Source of the DNA: Cynocephalus volans
Lineage: Eukaryota > Chordata > Mammalia > Dermoptera > Cynocephalidae
Direction: 5' to 3'
Length of the DNA: 64,000 nt
Assembly (NCBI RefSeq): GCF_027409185.1
Contig: NC_084463.1
Coordinates: 158,263,869-158,327,868 of the forward strand
Below the pieces are notes generated by a model, which was not told the DNA's origin, made no database searches, and worked only from the letters and a program-made list of their open reading frames with translations. This document shows, piece by piece, positions 37,190-47,600 of the stretch. The translations under genes were made by a program, and so were the position numbers. The stretch's first letter is position 1. Each line of letters opens with the position of its first letter.

Positions 37190-38530
37190 ATTTTTTACAT
37201 TCTAAGATGTTGTTGCAGAGCAATGGGGGGGAGGGGGAGAAGAGAAGGGGGAAGGAGATATGGTGGGGGAAGGAGGAAGGAGGAGGAGCTTGAGGCCTGT
37301 GGCAGCCCCCTCATTCCTGCAGGGGAGACCAGGGGCCTTCCAGTGGTGGCTTGGTCATTGCTGGGTGCAGATGTCAGGGGTTGTGGCTGAAGCCCTTGGA
37401 CCCCCACTGCCCCAGCTTGAGAGACCAGGGGGCTTCCAGTGGTGATTTGGTGATCATCACTGGGCTAGTTGCAGATGTTGGGGGGTGTGGCCAAAGCCCT
37501 TGGGAGCCTGGTGTGCTTCCTGTGGGTGCTCAGTGGTCATGGCGAGGCTAGTTGTGGATGTTGGGGGCCATGACTAGGCATCTGGCCCTCTCCACTCCCT
37601 GGCTTGGGAACCCAGAGGGCTTTTGGTCCTTCTAGGTTTTGTAGGTATTCTTTGGTGATGTGAGACCTTTACTAGTTAATATCAAACTTTGTCTCTGGTC
37701 TGTGGGTATTTTGTTTTTTCTTTCAGTTCTGTGTTGGATTATTTGCTGTTCCCACCACTTAAACTCATCACTGGAACTAATTTGTTGTCCTTTGCTTACT
37801 TCTAAAAGGGGGGAACGTCCTGTGGGGACCAGCACTTGAGCTATGGTTGAGCTAAACTGCTGCTTTGCTGCTGATTCCCTGGGGAAGGATTTTTGTGCAG
37901 CTCAGGTTTTAATGGTTGACTTTATAGGTACTTCCAGGTCTTGTGAGATCTGGTACACCTGGGTTGTGTAGAAACTCTGGTCTGGACCTGAGTCTTTTCA
38001 GCAAACTGCTCCCTTGCAGTTCTATGTTCCTGACCAGTCTACACAGAGTGGGCCTGTGCTGATTGGAGGGCAGATCAGCTGTCTTTGTTTTGCCCCAGTG
38101 TTCCCTTGGTGGCCTGTCTCCCCCACCACCTGCACTCCAAACACTTCCCATGGGATGGGCCATGTGCTGGTCCCTTGCAATGACTCACTGGCATCTGAGT
38201 GGTTCCTTTTTTCAGTTGTTGTGGCTCCTCAGTCCTATGTGGGTCCACGGGAACCCTGTTAGTAGTATTGCTGGATTGCGGGCCCCCAAGTTCCTCTCCC
38301 CTGCCGCCTCCAAGCAACTTCATATGAAGGGCACAGCAGCGGCTTTTGCCAGCTCTTGCTCCGTGCGCTCACCAAGGCCAGCCTGGAAGCGGCTGGGGCT
38401 CGAAGTGGTAGGAACGATCCTTTCTTTCTCCCATTGTGGCGTCTCCTGCCTTCATGAACTCTGTAGGTCTCTCCTCCTCTTCCCCTGAGCTCTAGCAGCC
38501 TTTTATGTCAAATTAACTAGAGCTGAATTA
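37190..38530 (-). mobile_element. LINE-1 5' UTR joined to GC-rich repeats and an A-rich tail
   Basis: On the minus strand 38530-37640 reads as an L1 5' UTR (GAAAGAAAGGATCGTTCC, GAGCAAGAGCTGGCAAAAGC, TCTCACATCACCAAAGAATA, AAACCTAGAAGGACC). Where ORF1 should follow there are two or three imperfect copies of a roughly 95-nt GC-rich unit (37600-37310), a CT-rich tract and an A-rich tail AATAAATAAATAAA ending near 37170. No ORF1 is visible. Confidence 0.55.
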
Positions 38531-38639
38531 CAGCCACTTGCAAAAAAGAGTCCTGACTAATATAGGTTCCGACTGAAACTGCTAGTAATTGCCCAGGATA
38601 TTTTAATTGAGAAGAAAATAACAAGAGTCATCGGGCAGG

Positions 38640-39260
38640 GTTTTTATTATCACCCATGGCCAGCATCTTTTCCTTGTTGTGTTTATTTATGTGTTGCTTT
38701 GCATTCACAGTGCTGAAGTATCCCTTTGGGATATTGAGTTATTTGGGAGTTTCTCCCGAGGAGCAAGCTGGGACTCGCCTTTCTCAGGTGACTTACCTGT
38801 GTTGTTGCGCTTACCAGATACAGCCATGCGGCCTGTATGTGGAGTGTCTTCATTGCCATTAAAGTTCTTGCTTAAGTAGCTTCCACTGGCTTGTGAGCCA
38901 TTGCATTTGCTTAACAACCCAGAAGGTTCAGTCTCACACTGAGTTATGCATGTAAGCTGCGCATTATCCTGATGAGATGTTCTTCTGATGCAGCCACAGA
39001 CTTTGGCATTATTGGCCCAAGGAAGAGGTATCTTGGCTGTGCTTATTTAATGGGCCTTCTCGTGCCCCACGCCCATATGTGGTGGTGGATGATGGTTCCA
39101 CCTACAGTGCCTATTGCAAGAGGATTGGATTATTTTCGGCATCTTCATGCAGACGTATGTGAAATTGTCTCAGGGAAGGGCAAAACTGTGTGCATCTGAC
39201 CTTCTCAGTCATTGAAACCAACAACAGGGAGGGCATTACTACTGAGGCCCCTTTTAGAAG
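38640..39260 (+). other. Unassigned sequence with coding-like character
   Basis: Not AT-rich repeat-like. Short frames of unusual composition (for example RPYVVVDDGSTYSAYCKR around 39.07-39.13 kb) suggest a decayed retrocopy or transposon that I do not recognise. Several stops and frame changes. Confidence 0.25.
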
Positions 39261-39449
39261 GAAAACCAAGATGCTCACTCACTTAGATTTTTTGCTCTGA
39301 ACGATGATAAATCTGAGCTTTTGGATCATACTGTTTGCTGTTTTGAACAGAAGAGGGACAGGTAGATTGATAGTTCCTGGAGTGTTGTTGACCTTAGAAA
39401 GCAGAGTGGAATTTAAGAAGGGAAATGGGAAGCAGAATTGGGGGGGCGG

Positions 39450-39531
39450 AGCTGGCTGGTTAGCTCAGTTTGTTATAATGCGGTGTTGTAACACCAAAGT
39501 CAGGGGGTTCGAATCCCCATCCTGGCCAGCT

Positions 39532-39563
<32 letters not shown>
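39450..39563 (+). mobile_element. Monomeric tRNA-Ile-like SINE with long poly(A)
   Basis: GCTGGCTGGTTAGCTCAG, box B GGGTTCGAATCC, end CTGGCCAGCTGC and about 30 A. Confidence 0.88.
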
Positions 39564-39567
<4 letters not shown>

Positions 39568-40978
39568 AGGGAGGATTGACAAAATACAAGTTAAGGTGGG
39601 TGGACAATGGACAAGGATATCTCAGAACTTGGGCTGAGGCTGGTAAATCATGAACATCCTCACAAGCAGGCATGGAGGCATTCCGTATGACAGCTGCTTG
39701 CATGAGAGGGAGAACTAGCTGTACTTCGTGTCTGCTTCTTTCTAGTGGGATTATAGCTTAACTTTTACCAGTTTCTGACAGTTGCTGCCTTAGGCAAGTT
39801 TGGGGGCTATGCCTGACCACAGCCCTTTCTCAGGGCATCTTCTCTTTGCACAGCACTGACTCATGGGCAATGGGCCACCTAAGCTCACTATACTCCCATT
39901 GGCACACTGATTAAAGGAAGTGTGGACACTTGAGACAAATGGGGAGGGGGAGGCTCATTTTCATCTAAGCCAATCAGAGCCTTTTCTAAGAATTTGAATT
40001 AAGATGCACAGAAGTGTTCTGGTTGGTGGTGGGCCCTAAATCTGAGAGGTAATGGATCAGACCTGGGACTGGTTGTCATCTTGAGAGGTGAGCACACAGA
40101 TGAGACAGGTTGAGAAGGAGACAGGGATGGAGTCAGTGTACAGAGATGCTCCAATTCCTGGTTCCAGTTTCCAAGAGACCTGAATGCACTTCGTTTCCTG
40201 TCCCTGAGTTCCCTGAAATCTCTGCATCCTTGCAGTCACGGCTCCTTTTCCCATGAGCTGATTTGAGATGGCTTCTCTTCTTTGCAACCCAAAGACCATT
40301 GACTAGAACAGATGTTAAAAGCCTGATCAATGTGACAGCTACAAAGTACAGATTGCAGCCTGATGAGCCACTCAGCAGGCCAGGGTGACTAGAATTGTGC
40401 ATGTTTGTATGTGTTTGGGCAGAGGGGCACTAAATCACTAGAGATGAAAGGACCCCCATAACTCTGTTCTCTTTCTCATCTTAGTTCCTTGGCTGCTCTT
40501 CATCTCCCAGCTGCTGAGAGCCATTTCTAGATAAAGTCAGGAAACTGTTTCTCTAAGACTCTGAGCCCAGAGTCCCCTGTACAGCAATGTCCCCTTTGCT
40601 CCCCACCACCTGCACTCTTCCTTTTTCCCTTCCTCTGTGCCACCTCTTTAACTTGTGGAATTTGAACCCCAAGGTCCTTTGACATTCTAGGAAATTGAAG
40701 TAGAACATTAAACTTCCACAACAATATCTCTCTCTAGGGGGTGCTGGGGGGCAGAGAGCAGCTCTCTGCAAGGAATTCCATATGTCCTCCATCAGGAAGC
40801 CCCCTAACTCCAACCACCATTCTCTTCCCTGCATTTTGGGCAAAGCTCTTCATAGCTCCAGGGTCTTTGCATAGTCAGACAGACTCAGGTCAGGGTCACA
40901 TAGTCTGTGTCTGTGTGTGGGGATGGCAAGATGGGGACGCAGGGGTTGGAAGGGGGCAGAGGGCCCAGATATCCTTAC

Positions 40979-41348
40979 CTCAGTCACAATGGTGGAAGAG
41001 AAGGTGCTGTTGTCATAGATCCAGTCACTGGTGCAGGGCTCTGTGGCCTCTGTGCCATTGTCCTCTGTGCCATTTGGAGATAGGAGTCCCCAGTGGGGGG
41101 GAGGTGAAGCAGAGGCAAGACTTGCGCTGTCCCTGCCTGTCCTTGGGCAGCTAGGCCTCCAGCCCCCCGTCCTTGCTGAGGTTGGTGTTGGCAGGTGGGT
41201 GGCAGTGGTGGGTGGGGATGGCAGTGCTGAAGTTCTGCAGAGTAGTGTGCAAAAACAGGAGGAGCAGAGGCAGGACCACCAGGGTGACCTGGATCTGCTG
41301 GAAGTGGCTGATGCCCCCCACCTGCTGCAGGAGGTCATTGAAGGCCAC
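40979..41348 (-). pseudogene. OAT1-like pseudo-exon 1
   Basis: Starts with an intact ATG and [12 protein letters not shown], and runs to a TAG in place of the Trp after GGLEA (codon 66). A run of seven C follows, where frame requires six, so the distal part (NGTED...WIYDNSTF) continues in another frame. Donor GTAAGG intact. Confidence 0.94.
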
Positions 41349-41580
41349 GGGGCCAGGCCTGAGCAGACTCTTTCTTGATTTTCAGTGCAAGAGAAGGAGA
41401 GGGGCTGTCTTTGTCCCTCTGCTCATCAGTTCCTGGGTCTGCTGTAGCCCTAGGCCTCCTGATGGCCAGCAGTAGTTTTTATAACTTCTTTTCAGACACC
41501 AAGTTAAACTGTGACTTGAGAGTGGGACATTCAATTATTAATACTCATCAGGTCAATGGTTTGTTCCAGGGGATCTAAAA
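41349..41580 (-). promoter_or_regulatory. Relict promoter flank of the OAT1-like pseudogene, with an HNF1-like motif
   Basis: Shares CTGCTGTAGCCCT and a TTAAACTGTGACTTG-like block with the SLC22A6 flank. On the minus strand GTATTAATAATTGA (41544-41531) is close to the HNF1 palindrome GTTAATNATTAAC and occupies the place where SLC22A6 has GGTTAAT. Function is inferred only. Confidence 0.4.
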
Positions 41581-41588
41581 GGCCAGTA

Positions 41589-41690
41589 GGGCTGGCTGGT
41601 TAACTCAGCTGATTAGAGCATGGTGCTGATAACAACAAAGTCAAGGGTTTGTGTCCTCATACTGGACAGCTGCCAAAAAAAAAAAAAAAA
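41589..41690 (+). mobile_element. Monomeric tRNA-Ile-like SINE
   Basis: Complete unit, with perfect duplication AAAAGGCCAGTA at 41577-41588 and 41691-41702. Sits immediately upstream of the pseudogene promoter flank. Confidence 0.9.
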
Positions 41691-42189
41691 AAAAGGCCAG
41701 TAAAGTTCGATCAGGTGGAGAAAATGACCCTGCTGGAGGGACCAGAACAGGTGGCCTCCTCCTTGGGGAAGGAGGGAAAGTGCTGAGGGGAGGGAGGGAG
41801 GTGGGGTGAGCTTGAAGTCCGCGTGAGCCCGCCTAACTCCAAGCCAGACTAAGTTGAGGAGACTCTGAGGAGCCCACGCAGAAACGCCATTGCGTGGGAG
41901 CCTTGGCGTCCCCTAACCTATGAGCATTGCCTCTGCGTGAATCCCAGAGCCTGAGCCTTCAGCCTTAGGCAAGGGCCATGCCATAGCTTAACCTACCCCC
42001 TTTGTTAGAGATTTGTATCAGCAGAGTCTCCTTTCTCATTATAATATTCTCTACAATCCAATCCCAATTTTTTCTCCTTCCCACAATTGTAACAATATAT
42101 GTGACACAGTAAACAGCTATCAGTGCTTTAACACTCTTCAAGGGTCAGGGCATGTTGCGGTCTACACCATTATCAGGGCACAGGTGAAT

Positions 42190-42570
42190 CCAGTTATTTT
42201 GACATCTCCTGTTATATACTGAATTGTGCCCCCCATCCCCCAAATTCATATGTTGAAGCACTAACCCCTAATGTGACTATATTTGGAGACAGTGCCTTTA
42301 AGGAAGAGACTGAAGTTAAATGAGGTCATGGGGTGGGTCCCTGATCCAATATGACTAAGTGTCCTTATATGAAGAGGACGAGACAGCAGGAATGCACAGA
42401 GGAAAGGCCATATAAGGACACAGTGAGAAGGCTGCCTTCTGCAAGCCAAGGAGAGAGACCTCAGGAGAAACCAGACCTACCGACACCTTGATCGTGGACT
42501 TCTAGCCTCCAAAACTGTGAGAAAATACATTTCTGTTGTTTAAGCCACCCAGTCTGTGGTATTTTGTTAG
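42190..42570 (+). repeat. MaLR (MLT1-type) solo LTR
   Basis: Shows AATTCATATGTTGAAGCACT, GGTCCCTGATCCAATATGAC, CTCCAAAACTGTGAGAAAAT and AAGCCACCCAGTCTGTGGTA, the MLT1-type LTR order. Confidence 0.75.
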
Positions 42571-42574
42571 AGAA

Positions 42575-43880
42575 GCCCTAGGGTATGACTTATATCTATG
42601 GTGTAACACAATTCTAGCCAAGATATGTGGCAGGAAGCCCATTGTCGGGTAGGTGGTTTTTGGGAAAGGTTTTCAAGAGAGATGTCTTACCCTTCCCAAG
42701 AGAAGTGTGAGGTGTAACTTCCCTTTTCTGCCTTTGGACGTTGTAGCCACTGCAGCCCTCTTGACATCATGAGGGGAGGAGCTGGTCTGCTGTGGATGGA
42801 AGAGGGGATGGTTGAAAGGAACCTGGATCCACGATGATGTTACGTGCCTGAATCATGGAAGCCAACAAATCTCCTTTTTTGCTTAAGCCAGTTAGAGTTT
42901 TGTGTCACCTGCAACGGAAGAATCCTGGCTAATACTTCCATCACAAGAGCCGTAATCAGATTTGTGGAATGCTGTGTTTGCATAGCTCTCTCCTCTCCAG
43001 AAGCTTTGCACAGCTCTCTTCTCCTTTGCAAATTCTAGCTGCCTAGGCCACTCTGAGATTCTATTTTGTCCTCCACAATTCAATGAGATTGCCAGGCTCT
43101 AGCTGGATTCCACCTATCTACCCTGCAGTCCAGAAATCGCTCCCAGGAAGAAAGCCGGGGTGAAGGTGGGTCTCATATCATTTGCTCTCCTCTCACAGAA
43201 ATTACAGTCCTGCACTGCCTGCTGCCAGTGACTGAAAATTGTTGTTTTCCACATTTTCTTCAGTTTTCTAGTTGTTTACAGTGGGAGAGTTATTGTGGAC
43301 CCTGTTTTCCCTGATGATTGGAACATTTTCCTTCCCATTCTTAATGCTTTTGAAACAACAATGCTCCTTATGTAACTGAAAGTGGACTTTCTTCCTCCCT
43401 AAAAGGAGATCCTGGGTAGCAGGTTGAGGGAGAAACCTCCATTCTTCTGGCATCTTGTTTCCTTGTGGAATAGGAAGCAGGTTGTCTGACTGGTGAGTCT
43501 GGGATAAAGAAAAGGGCATGCATAGCTATTTTCTTCTTCCTCTCTTGGAATCTGTCTGCCTTTAGGGAGCATGTGCTTTTGTTTATTTTTGATCGCATGG
43601 TAAAGTATTTGACTGCTGTGTCTATCGCTACTGGTTCCATACTTTAGTGCAGAATAGATGAATGTTTTAGTATTTTTATTGTTTTAATGTTTTATTGTGC
43701 CCAGCTCTATATTCAGGTTTTCTGGGTAATGTCTTCTCCTTCTTTAGTTCTGTTGTGATGCTGTCTTCATGCTATGCATAGAAATCAGAAAATATCGTCT
43801 TTAATTTCTTCAGTCATTCCTTTTTATGGAAGTGTATTTGGCAAGAAGTCATGAAACTATAATAACATATCAGTTGTTGG
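42575..43880. other. Intergenic stretch between the two OAT1 copies
   Basis: No coding exon recognised. A short old LTR-like remnant near 42.84-42.94 kb (TTTTTTGCTTAAGCCAGTTA) is possible. Confidence 0.4.
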
Positions 43881-43959
43881 GATTCTACTTCCAGCCAAGA
43901 TGGAGTAACAGAGACTGAACTTACCCTCCTGCTTTAAACTAATAAAAAATCTCACAAAT

Positions 43960-44056
43960 TGGCTGGCTGGTTAGCTCAGCTGGTTAGAGCACAGCCTTAC
44001 AGCACCAAGGTCACAGGTTTGGATCCCCGTACTGGCCAGCTGCCAAAACAAAACAA
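43960..44056 (+). mobile_element. Monomeric tRNA-Ile-like SINE
   Basis: Complete unit ending CTGGCCAGCTGCC and an AAAAC-rich tail. Imperfect flanking match AATCTCACAAATT against AACCTGACGAATT. Confidence 0.85.
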
Positions 44057-44485
44057 AAAACCTGACGAATTATGTCAATAACAGTTTTTAGACATTGGAC
44101 AATAGGCAGTTCAGGACAGTCATTTCTGAGAAAAGAGAAACAAATAAAATGAGCCTTATGAACCAGCTTACTTCTTGGAGAAATTTTTCAGGCTGTAGAA
44201 CAGGGAGGGGGACCTAGTCAGAGCCTAGAAGGCTTCCTGAGTGGAAGAAACAAAATTGGGAGTTCAAGGAGGCCCAGATGGCAAGAGTTCACGGGGCAGA
44301 GGACTGGAGAGGAAAGAGCTGCACAGAGCATTGGGGATCTGTAGAGAATTTTGTTAGAGTCTTCAGCTGAGTATTGTTTGGTGCGTGCATTCAGGGAAAC
44401 AACTTCATAAAAGAGCAGGCAGAACAATCCACAGAGCTTGCACAAGGCCAGGAATAGTTTATGTTCCTACCAGCCAGAGAGAGAT

Positions 44486-44548
44486 GAGAGAGAGGAGAGA
44501 GAGAGAGAGAGGGAGAGAGAGAGAGAGAGAGGACAGAGAGAGAGAGAA
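44486..44548. repeat. (GA)n microsatellite
   Basis: AG-rich tandem run with minor interruptions. Confidence 0.9.
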
Positions 44549-44658
44549 GAAAAAACTCATCATACTCAGCAAGTTTGCTTCATTAGTGAGGTAAAATTAG
44601 CAGCTTCTCCGCTCCCACTTAACAAAGCTTAAAAGCAAACCTTCAAAAGTAACTTAAT

Positions 44659-44819
44659 GGGCCGGCCAGTGGCTCACTCGGGAGAGTGTGGTGCTGATAA
44701 AACCAAGGCCACCAGTTCGGATCCCTATATAGGAATGACCGGTTCACTCACTGGGTGAGCGTGGTGCAGACAACACCAAGTCAAGGGTTAAGATCCCCTT
44801 ACCGGTCATCTTTTAAGGA

Positions 44820-44838
<19 letters not shown>
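44659..44838 (+). mobile_element. Dimeric tRNA-Ile-like SINE, intact
   Basis: Two tRNA-like units, GGCCGGCCAGTGGCTCACTC and ACCGGTTCACTCACTGGGTG, ending CCGGTCATCTTTTAAGG plus A tail. Perfect duplication AAAAGTAACTTAAT at 44645-44658 and 44839-44852. Confidence 0.92.
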
Positions 44839-44852
<14 letters not shown>

Positions 44853-45568
44853 TGTGACCCAAAATAAAGTTCAAAATTAAATCTATAGATCCCAGATCGA
44901 AGAAGGTAAATAAGCCCTGATACAATAAATACAATGAAAACTACAAGGTGCATCATAATCAAGTGCTTAGAACCAGTGGATAAAGAGAAAGTCTTGAAAA
45001 CAGCAGGAGGAGAAAGGCACACATTAATATAAAACAACAAAGATAAGAAGAGCAGCAGATTTCTTCTCAGAAATCACATAAGCCAGAAGACAATGGAAAA
45101 ATATCTTTAAAATGCTGAAAGAGAAAACCTGTCACCCTAAACCTCTATACCAGCAAAAAATCTTCAGAAATGATGTTGGAATCAAGACTTTTTCGGACAT
45201 ACAAAAGTTGAAAGAATTCAGCAGGAGCAGACCTGCACTGCAGGAAATGTTAAATGAGGTTAAAAACCACCCCCACAGGGTCTATCCGCGCCCGCAGCGC
45301 TCCCCGGCCACACCCGCACGTGTTTCTGCGGTCACCGCCGCTCCCGGGCCGAGAGGAAGACTCTGAGTCGCCGGCAGCGTCTGCTGGGTCAGCGTTGTGA
45401 GGGACCCCCCGCGGCGTGTCGTCTGCGCCGCCGGCCGGGTGTGCCTGTGGGGCCGGCAGAGCTGCCGCCCGTTTCCCCCGGCTAGTCGGGGGTCCGGGCA
45501 CCGCCTCCACGGCGACTCCGCCGGACGCGCCGACCGGACCGCAGCCCGCGCCCCGAGCGGACGGCGTC

Positions 45569-46036
45569 ATGAGGCACCTGCCGTACTTCTGCCGGGGCCA
45601 AGTGGTGCGGGGCTTCGGCCGCGGCTCCAAGCAGCTGGGTATCCCCACAGCTAACTTTCCTGAACAAGTAGTAGATAATCTTCCAGCTGATGTATCCACT
45701 GGCATTTATTATGGTTGGGCCAGTGTTGGAAGTGGAGATGTCCATAAGATGGAGATGAGCATAGGATGGAACCCATACTACAAGAATACGAAAAAGTCCA
45801 TGGAAACTCGTATCATACATACCTTCAAGGAGGATTTCTATGGGGAAATCCTCAATGTGGCCATTGTTGGCTACCTCAGACCAGAGAAGAACTTGGATTC
45901 TTTAGAGTCACTTATGTCAGCAATTCAAGGTGATATCGAGGAAGCTAAGAAACGACTAGACTTACCAGAACATTTGAAACTCAAAGAAGATAATTTCTTC
46001 CAAGTTCCTAAAAGCAAAATAATGAATGGCCACTGA
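45569..46036 (+). CDS. RFK-like: Putative riboflavin kinase (flavokinase), retrogene open reading frame of 155 aa
   Basis: Riboflavin kinase makes FMN from riboflavin and ATP. The frame starts MRHLPYFCRGQVVRGFGRGS, the usual 155-aa mammalian start, and ends KIMNGH with TGA. Key features kept are the PTAN motif at 26-29 (Mg-ATP/flavin binding Thr27 and Asn29), the flavin-site region GIYYGWA at 45-51, the catalytic Glu at 79 in SMETR, and the C-terminal GDIEEAKKRL helix. Length equals the family's. Compared with the human protein as I recall it there are roughly ten substitutions, for example KMEMSIGW where KMVVSIGW is usual and METR where METH is usual. An upstream in-frame ATG at 45416 extends the frame by 51 codons, but that is leader sequence. 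No stop or frameshift is visible; whether it is expressed is unknown. Confidence 0.85.
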   Translation: MRHLPYFCRGQVVRGFGRGSKQLGIPTANFPEQVVDNLPADVSTGIYYGWASVGSGDVHKMEMSIGWNPYYKNTKKSMETRIIHTFKEDFYGEILNVAIVGYLRPEKNLDSLESLMSAIQGDIEEAKKRLDLPEHLKLKEDNFFQVPKSKIMNGH

Positions 46037-47600
46037 TGAAAAAACATCTTATTTATTCATTCACTGTTTTCTCGTATTTCACTGTTCATAACTTTGCCAT
46101 CTCATCTTAGTTATATTTTAAAAATCAAACATTTTCTTACAGCCGTGATTAGTTTAAACAGTACAATGTAGTTACTGTATTATGCTTCAGTTTTAAATCC
46201 ATCATGCCATTGTACTAAAAAGATTCATTTAAAAGTCAAAATTCTTTTTTATGTAATACATTGATTAAAATGTGCTACTCAAAAGGTATAAATGTCTTAT
46301 AGTGGAAATGAAAAGTGTATAAGTTTGGGTAAAAAGACAAGTCACTAGTTTGAGATGAGAACTATAATTCTCATGGTAAAATAGCAACATGTATGTAGTT
46401 GTACAGCAGCTGCTACTAAACAGAGAAGGCTTATAAAACTAAATGCATCAAACAGAAATTTGATCGTTTAGTATATAAATCTAAAGGGGGAAATCTAGAC
46501 TTTATATTTTTGATATTTTGTGCATTAATATATTATAGACATGAAGACTTTTGTCATGTCAAAGAAATTTTGTTATTTTCTTTATGAGGTCACATCATTG
46601 TACTGTCTTCATTTTTGTATAGAGCTGCCTCAATTCTAAGTGGTCTAGACTCCCTCCTCCTATCATGTTTTGTCTTATTTTTTAAGACAGTAAAATAAGC
46701 GTTTTCCAGTCTATAGGTCTCGTTTTTGTGTTGGTTGATGCCTCTTTTCTTTTTTTTAGAAGTAGTTATTGTTCTTCACCAATTTTTTTTTTGTTTGTTT
46801 GTTTTTTGGTGGCTGGCGTGTACGGGGATCTGAACCCTTGACCTTAGTGTTATAACACCATGAGCTAATGGGCCAGCTCAGCAATTTTCTTGACTTTTTT
46901 TTTTTTTTCCTTTAAACAATTTACCAGTGTCAGATTATTCCTTTTAGAATATCCTACAATTATACATTTAAACGAGATTGTACTTTTCTATACCATTTTA
47001 TCCCTTCACTATATGAACAGTGATTAAGTGCACGTACTATAGCATTTTTAGGAAAAAACAAAACAACAGACCACTTTAGGTTCCCTCAAGATAAATAAAG
47101 ATGTAAATAAATACATGGCTGTTCATTTATGTGTATCAGTTTGTTAAAGAACACAAAATGCTGTTTTCTCCCTAGGGAAACTATGTAAGAGCAGTTAAAC
47201 TATGGAATAGTTAGAAAGTTGTTTATTTTTAATGTAATTATATATTCCAGAGCAAATCTAAACTGTTGTAGTTGTGTTACACAATGTAATTTAACGCTAA
47301 AGAGTGCTTGTAGCTTGTGGGAAAGGTATAAATAAAGTTTTAGTTAAATGGTCTTCATACTATGCATCTCTCCTCCTACTAACTGTATGATTTTTGGCCA
47401 CTTGAGTCTCTGTTTATATTGGCAGAAGGCTTAAGTCTTTGAATATTTAGGAAATTAAGATTGCAGATTGCTTTGGGTTCCCTCAAACAGTAGATTGAAT
47501 AATTTTTCATTTTTGCAACAGATTTGGTGGTTGGGGGTTGGGGTGGGGTAGAAGGGAACTTTAAAGATAACTTGTTATAAATAAATCTTTTTCTAATCTA
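46037..47600 (+). other. 3' UTR of the RFK retrocopy
   Basis: AT-rich non-coding tail copied from RFK mRNA, ending at AATAAA (47580-47585). An internal AATAAA near 47333 may be an alternative signal. It is interrupted by a minus-strand SINE at 46785-46879. Confidence 0.75.
46785..46879 (-). mobile_element. tRNA-like SINE in the RFK retrocopy 3' UTR
   Basis: Minus-strand unit with part of the anticodon region deleted. Flanks CACCAATTTT against CAGCAATTTT look like a target duplication. Confidence 0.78.

Larger units (their letters stand above)
22740..41348 (-). pseudogene. SLC22A6-like (OAT1 paralogue) unitary-style pseudogene, exons 1 and 4-10 recognisable
   Basis: Pseudo-exons (minus): 41348-40979, 34182-34015, 33665-33542, 33435-33323, 29525-29307, 29155-29046, 23548-23345, and 22986 to about 22890. 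Introns and splice sites are retained, so this is a duplicated gene and not a retrocopy. Exon lengths are 370, 168, 124, 113, 219, 110 and 204 nt against 369, 169, 124, 116, 215, 109 and 204 nt in SLC22A6. The start [20 protein letters not shown] and PLVGMT motifs and the Gln-rich tail show SLC22A6 as the closest relative. Lesions: Trp66 to TAG and a one-base C insertion in exon 1; TGA in exons 4 and 5, each replacing a Trp; +4 nt in exon 7; +1 nt in exon 8; stop codon lost in exon 10. I found no exon 2 or 3. It cannot encode a transporter as read. Confidence 0.93.
43880..45261 (+). repeat. LINE-1 5' part, host of the RFK insertion
   Basis: Begins with a GCCAAGATGGAGTAACAGAG-like L1 start. 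Includes GACATACAAAAGTTGAAAGA and GACCTGCACTGCAGGAAATG, a stretch coding for an ORF1-end-like RPALQEML. Interrupted by two SINEs and a GA repeat. Confidence 0.7.

Noticed and set aside
40050-40400. Candidate exons 2 or 3 of the OAT1-like pseudogene
   Set aside because: Minus-strand reading shows weak hydrophobic stretches but no WDLVC, LADR or LGRRKV motif.
39450-44838. tRNA-Ile genes
   Set aside because: The tRNA-like units have A tails, target duplications, diverged stems and many copies, so they are SINEs.
45416-45568. N-terminal 51-residue extension of riboflavin kinase
   Set aside because: It is the GC-rich 5' leader happening to lack stops; the conserved start is the ATG at 45569.
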